A stretch of DNA of 8,217 bases, taken from NCBI GenBank assembly GCA_029931885.1, contig JAOZRJ010000061.1:1-8217 (forward strand), written 5' to 3'. The notes under the pieces are model-generated. The model searched no databases. It worked only from the letters and a program-made list of their open reading frames with translations, and had not been told where the DNA came from. The stretch is from Candidatus Omnitrophota bacterium. Lineage in GTDB: Bacteria; Omnitrophota; Koll11; Zapsychrales; Aceulaceae. Made by a program: the position numbers and the translations under genes. Positions 6,001 to 8,217 of this stretch are shown piece after piece; position 1 is the stretch's first letter; every line of letters starts with the position of its first letter.

Positions 6001-8217
6001 CAACAACTTCACCTGCAGGAACGCCAAATGGAATCTCTGCATTATTACTATCAAAGAGAATAAACCTTAATGATCCCTTATCAAATCGAGCATAATCTCT
6101 ATTAAGAGGGTCATCGTTTCTTAAATAACGAGTTAAGTTTGTAATCTGATTATTCTCATCGCCATTGACAAGAAGTCTTTCATCAATCTTCGTTAATGAC
6201 ATCGTGCTATTAACAACAACCCCTTGTTCTGCAAGCGCCAACGTAACTTTTTTAAATCCGTAAGAATCAATTACTTCTAAAGGTGTAATCTCTTCATCAA
6301 CAGTAAGAAGCTTAAACGCCAACCCTAAATATCCAAATCTATATCCTTCAAATGAATCTGCATCTCTCCACTTTGTATTTACGATAGTATCAGGTCCATG
6401 ATCACTTGACACAAAAACCAAAATTCTCGCCCATGGATCTTCTTTTATTCGATAATTAAATTTAGTTCCATCATTAGTAATTTGAATTCTTTCTTTTAGA
6501 ATATGGAATCCACCTTCTATTTCAAGATTCTCAACAAGGCTTCTTAAGGCAGCAATAAATTTTTCATAAGCTAAATCTCTTAATGCTGGAGAAATATCTA
6601 AATCTTCAAAAATACTGTCTGCGCCGCTAATTAAATTATCATCCATTGTTAAAGCGAACTCTTGCGTATAAAAAGATTGCAAATGAAGGTCTTCAACTCT
6701 GTAAATATTACCGTCTTTAATTCCTTTATATCCTTTTATCTCTGGAACATTATCACCAATATAAATATCTTTCTCAATAGTTTGGATGAAGAACACTCCT
6801 TGATCAAGTGAAGTAATTGTTGCTCTTTCAATGCCTTCTTCATCAATAGCTCGAGAAATATCCAAAATGCCTTTAGAGGTTAATTCATCAGTAATTACCC
6901 ATTGTGAATAACCATTTAATTGATCGTTAGTTGTAACAGCATATCTATAAAGGCCTAAATCTGTTCGAAGGCTGTATTCTTTATCAAAATAGTAAATACT
7001 TTTTACTTGTTCTTCTCCTGCATATCCTCTTTCTCTCATGACTGAAGCGCTAAAGACGTCTTCCGCTACATTCCCAAAATTAACAGCCATAAGACCTTCA
7101 ACTTCATTTCCATTTACGATTTGCGGCTTAAGGTAAATTTGTGCAACAGTTTTTCCTAAGAACATATAGCCTGGCTCAATCTCTGTAGAAACAATTTCAC
7201 GATATGTTCTTCCTGCATTTGTATCTTCTATTGTTATAAGGCTTGTATTCTCTCCATTAAATACAATTCTCTCAGCGCTTACTTTATAGCCTGTATATTC
7301 TTTTTTGACTTTATCAATTCTAAGATTATTATCTCTTAAATCTTGAATGCTTATTTCGTAAAGTTTTCCCTTAATCGGCATAACTATACTGTTGTTTCTA
7401 ACTCTAAACGCTTCGCTTCTAACAACTTTCCCACCAGAAACTATTTGTAACTGAGCCTCTTTATCTGTATATATAAAGGTTTTATTTTCAGAAATGATCA
7501 TTCCTTGTATTCGATCTAAGAACCTAGTATAATCTTGAGGCGTTGTGTATTTCCAGCCATCTGAGATGTTGTTATCACCTACAATTGAGAAAATAAGTTT
7601 TCCGTATGCTCTGTTGCTGAATATTTGGTCCTCAAGAACGATTCCATATGCATCACCAAGTTTAATTCTATGGCTTTGGTTAAGGCTTTCATCTAAGACT
7701 ATCGCCTTGTCTAGCCCTGCGGCAAACCCTCTATAAGCATTTGTATCTCCGGATGTATTAAAAATAAATCTTCTATAAGCTTCATTCTCAAAATTCTGAT
7801 CATCAACATCAATTCCATAAACTCTTGCAACATCTTGTCTGCGGGTTTTAAGCTCAGTATCTAACGCAATCGCCCTATCTAATCCGTTGACGAAATTCTG
7901 AGCTGTTGTATATTTCCATCCATCTTCTTTATTCTCTCCGAATACTGTACTTAATATAAACTTCTTATACTCTTCATTCTCAAAATTCTGATCATCAGCA
8001 TCAATTCCATAAACTTTTGCAACATCTTGTCTACGGGTTGCAAACTCAGCATCTAACGCATAAGCTTTATCTAATGCGTTTGCGAAGCTATCTGCTCCTT
8101 GATACTTCCAGTTGTCTTTTTCATTCTCGCCAAAGACTATGTTGAAAATGAATTCCTGATAATTTTCATTCTCATCAACATCAATTCCAAAAACTCTTGC
8201 AACTGCTTCTTGTCGAG
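1..8217 (-). CDS. Internal segment of a giant membrane protein with a GT48 (1,3-beta-glucan synthase)-like module; partial at both ends
   Basis: One minus-strand frame is open across the entire window: 2,738 complete codons without TAA, TAG or TGA, with a partial codon at each edge. Chance cannot explain this in AT-rich DNA. The translation is protein-like throughout, with repeats, amphipathic helices, hydrophobic membrane segments and basic stretches after them. Order from the N-terminal side: tandem repeats (1-245), putative ectodomain (246-977), one membrane helix (980-1001), cytoplasmic helical region (1011-1570), four membrane helices (1571-1686), GT48-like cytoplasmic region (1691-2322), about nine membrane helices (2321-2617), linker and tail (2618-2738). 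GT48 enzymes polymerise glucose from UDP-glucose into 1,3-beta-glucan at the plasma membrane; whether this protein does so is unknown. Only three cysteines occur (1433, 2291, 2417). Start and stop lie outside the window, so total length is unknown. Omnitrophota-type giant proteins are the closest precedent I know. The coding call is very secure; the function is tentative. Confidence 0.97.
2..364 (-). other. Basic Lys/Pro/Thr linker and tail after the membrane domain (residues 2618-2738)
   Basis: After the last membrane helix the chain becomes amphipathic (2618-2643). It then forms a low-complexity basic linker (TKIPKTPKPIKKTPK, 2645-2659) and a Ser-rich stretch. A mixed region follows, ending at the window edge in basic residues and a short hydrophobic run (RGRKIKISIAAFLL). 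Eukaryotic GT48 proteins end soon after the last helix, so this looks like a flexible connector to further modules outside the window. No family is recognised. Confidence 0.6.
10..73. repeat. Nested inverted repeat inside the coding frame (11-base outer arms, 6-base inner arms)
   Basis: AAGCCGCTATC at 10-20 is the exact reverse complement of GATAGCGGCTT at 63-73. Inside it, ATCTTC at 30-35 pairs with GAAGAT at 51-56. The arms could form a stem with an internal loop in DNA or mRNA. It lacks the tight GC stem plus T-run of an intrinsic terminator and lies within the open frame. It may be chance or a local mRNA structure. Confidence 0.5.
365..1255 (-). other. Membrane cluster B, about nine helices, with a GT48 'TGRGF'-like loop (residues 2321-2617)
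   Basis: Hydrophobic segments lie at about 2321-2338, 2341-2363, 2380-2412, 2460-2476, 2479-2499, 2509-2530, 2531-2549, 2573-2592 and 2594-2615. MQAINSN (2363-2369) followed by a Gly/Phe turn resembles the ALN.QF..Q.G.F segment of GT48. KGRYIEVMRLSFKVN (2435-2449) sits in the loop where GT48 has TGRGFVV...F..NYR. In eukaryotic enzymes this C-terminal block forms the glucan translocation path. Helix number and loop position agree with the family. Exact boundaries were judged by eye. Confidence 0.75.
1250..3145 (-). other. GT48-like (1,3-beta-glucan / callose synthase) cytoplasmic catalytic region, divergent (residues 1691-2322)
   Basis: Motifs match plant callose synthases (from memory) in conserved order. 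SDREKDLW (1758-1765) matches SDREMDLL. NTFFTLSQNKP (1791-1801) matches the FFTNSLFMDMP segment. TSLLGYM then PEWNNALEEI (1848-1869) matches SILFYLQ then DEWNNFLERI. FAQETWSSEVQR (2204-2215) matches SNQETSFVTIGQR, and FYGKG (2223-2227) matches HYGHPD. GEDSAAF (2242-2248) matches SEDIFAGF, and T..DW....GR (2261-2272) matches THHEYIQVGKGRD. LWMQYFASFFSTV (2320-2332) matches DFFRMLSCYFTTV. No single motif is decisive, but the collinearity is. In the family this region binds UDP-glucose and extends 1,3-beta-glucan. Here HPD is not kept, the Lys of GKGRD is Trp2270, and about 60 residues before QET are missing. Activity, donor and product are therefore uncertain. The region is flanked by membrane blocks exactly as in GT48. 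Confidence 0.72.
3158..3505 (-). other. Membrane cluster A, about four helices (residues 1571-1686)
   Basis: Hydrophobic segments lie at about 1571-1590, 1592-1611, 1621-1643 and 1655-1684. The linker between the second and third is basic (GKVSRSSER). The cluster sits directly before the GT48-like cytoplasmic region, the place taken by the N-terminal membrane block of eukaryotic 1,3-beta-glucan synthases. An even number of helices returns the chain to the cytoplasm, which fits the predicted location of both flanking regions. Confidence 0.8.
3506..5212 (-). other. Cytoplasmic, mainly helical region (residues 1002-1570), possibly equivalent to the FKS1 N-terminal domain
   Basis: About 570 residues, charged and largely helical in appearance, between the first membrane helix and the first membrane cluster. 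GT48 proteins carry an FKS1_dom1 region in this position, before the first membrane block. A weak resemblance is visible: YGGFE, then EVFDGVVAEVL, then PGKGKNKNFEH at residues 1259-1306. Callose synthases have, in the same order, YGG, then an AFL..VV.PIY segment, then G(K)xxHSxWRNYDD. The family's WGEA motif is not convincingly present. One of the protein's three cysteines is at 1433. The region is larger than its counterpart, with about 200 extra residues before the membrane block. Homology here is a suggestion only. Confidence 0.45.
5213..5278 (-). other. Single transmembrane helix (residues 980-1001) with basic cytoplasmic flank
   Basis: A hydrophobic stretch, VWPLLFNVWSLFAIFAAALL, is followed within about ten residues by a dense Lys/Arg cluster (residues 1008-1033, including KRLGKKK and RNKRK). 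This is a classic stop-transfer pattern with the N-terminal side outside. It divides the giant protein into an outer part and a membrane/cytoplasmic part. Confidence 0.85.
5285..7480 (-). other. Putative extracytoplasmic region (residues 246-977), family not recognised
   Basis: About 730 residues with no membrane-length hydrophobic segment and no cysteine. Much of it alternates short hydrophobic and polar residues, as in beta-rich domains (for example 245-380 and 760-880); a more helical stretch lies at about 540-565. Aromatic and acidic residues are abundant. Two sub-regions look like distant copies of one another: residues 438-465, containing GILDISR, and 795-826, containing GIPLDITR, each followed by a Gly/Arg-rich turn. 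The single membrane helix directly after it, followed by a basic stretch, places this region outside the cytoplasm by the positive-inside rule. No catalytic signature is visible. It could be a carbohydrate-binding, adhesion or spacer region; nothing in the sequence decides this. Confidence 0.55.
7780..7847 (-). repeat. 68-base direct repeat, copy A (partner at 7972-8039)
   Basis: This segment matches 7972-8039 with three mismatches in 68 bases at an offset of 192 bases, the length of repeat unit 2. It encodes the NFENE to RRQ junction between repeat units. Neighbouring parts of the units are clearly less similar in DNA, so the identity is patchy. This suggests recent duplication or gene conversion. 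Confidence 0.85.
7972..8039 (-). repeat. 68-base direct repeat, copy B (partner at 7780-7847)
   Basis: Second copy of the 68-base segment, with three differences from 7780-7847. Two of the three change the encoded residue (V/A and R/K) and one is silent. It spans the junction between the first and second protein repeat units. Confidence 0.85.

Larger units (their letters stand above)
7481..8217 (-). repeat. Tandem protein repeats, at least four units of 57-64 residues, continuing past the right edge
   Basis: Units start at residues 1, 62, 126 and 183 (bases 8033-8215, 7841-8032, 7670-7840 and 7481-7669). Shared elements in order are RQ(D/E)VA(R/K)V(Y/F)GID with an acidic follow-up, NFENE(A/E)Y, then (K/R)(K/R)FI, then FGEN..DGWKYTTAQ, then GLD(R/K)AIALD. 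Unit 3 lacks about seven residues around the WKYTT motif. Unit 4 has lost the RRQ start but keeps GWKYTT and LDR in register with unit 2. Similarity falls from units 1-3 to unit 4, so the array seems to decay toward the membrane domain. I do not recognise the family. The units look mainly alpha-helical with acidic loops. Because unit 1 starts at the window edge, more copies probably lie beyond it. Confidence 0.85.

Noticed and set aside
5842..6054. Minus-strand frame of 70 codons in a different phase
   Set aside because: Contained within the long frame on the same strand; the translation has no domain character.
7545..7736. Plus-strand frame of 63 codons
   Set aside because: Antisense to the tandem repeats; no start signal.
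1..8217. CRISPR array, tRNA, rRNA, insertion sequence or riboswitch
   Set aside because: Nothing in the window has the needed repeats, folds or transposase motifs. The only repeats are the in-frame protein repeats and the small inverted repeat at 10-73.
1..8217. Alternative genetic code (TGA as Gly or Trp)
   Set aside because: No TGA, TAA or TAG occurs in the long frame and all tryptophans are TGG, so the standard bacterial code is sufficient.

Overview
The window is one stretch of a giant protein-coding gene on the minus strand. A single reading frame (codons starting at 8215, 8212, ... 4) runs through all 8,217 bases with no stop codon and is open at both ends, giving 2,738 consecutive residues. 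No start, stop, ribosome binding site, promoter or terminator of this gene lies in the window, and no other gene is supported on either strand. Residue n below means the nth complete codon from the right edge, occupying bases 8216-3n to 8218-3n.

Read from the N-terminal side (right edge) to the C-terminal side (left edge), the parts are: (1) at least four tandem repeats of about 57-64 residues (about 1-245); (2) a long, soluble-looking, cysteine-free region of about 730 residues; (3) one membrane helix (about 980-1001) followed by a strongly basic stretch, which predicts that everything before it lies outside the cytoplasm; (4) a helical cytoplasmic region of about 560 residues; (5) a cluster of about four membrane helices (1571-1686); (6) a cytoplasmic region of about 630 residues whose motifs match, in order, the 1,3-beta-glucan (callose) synthases of family GT48; (7) about nine further membrane helices (2321-2617), including the equivalent of the conserved GT48 'TGRGF' loop; (8) a Lys/Pro/Thr linker and a tail that runs out of the window.

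The likely source is a bacterium using the standard code: AT-rich sequence, no introns, no in-frame TGA, and Arg and Leu codons dominated by AGA and TTA. Giant frames of this kind are known especially from Omnitrophota (OP3), whose proteins can reach tens of thousands of residues. That lineage is an inference from gene size and style, not something the sequence proves.

The main result is that the membrane-bound half looks like a divergent glucan synthase of the FKS1/callose synthase type, a family known chiefly from eukaryotes. It is fused in one polypeptide to a large repeat-bearing ectodomain. Several normally conserved motif residues are changed, so an altered or lost activity is possible. 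A working model is a cell-surface protein anchored by, or coupled to, a glycan-synthase-like membrane machine. The motif comparisons are from memory and need profile searches and structure prediction.
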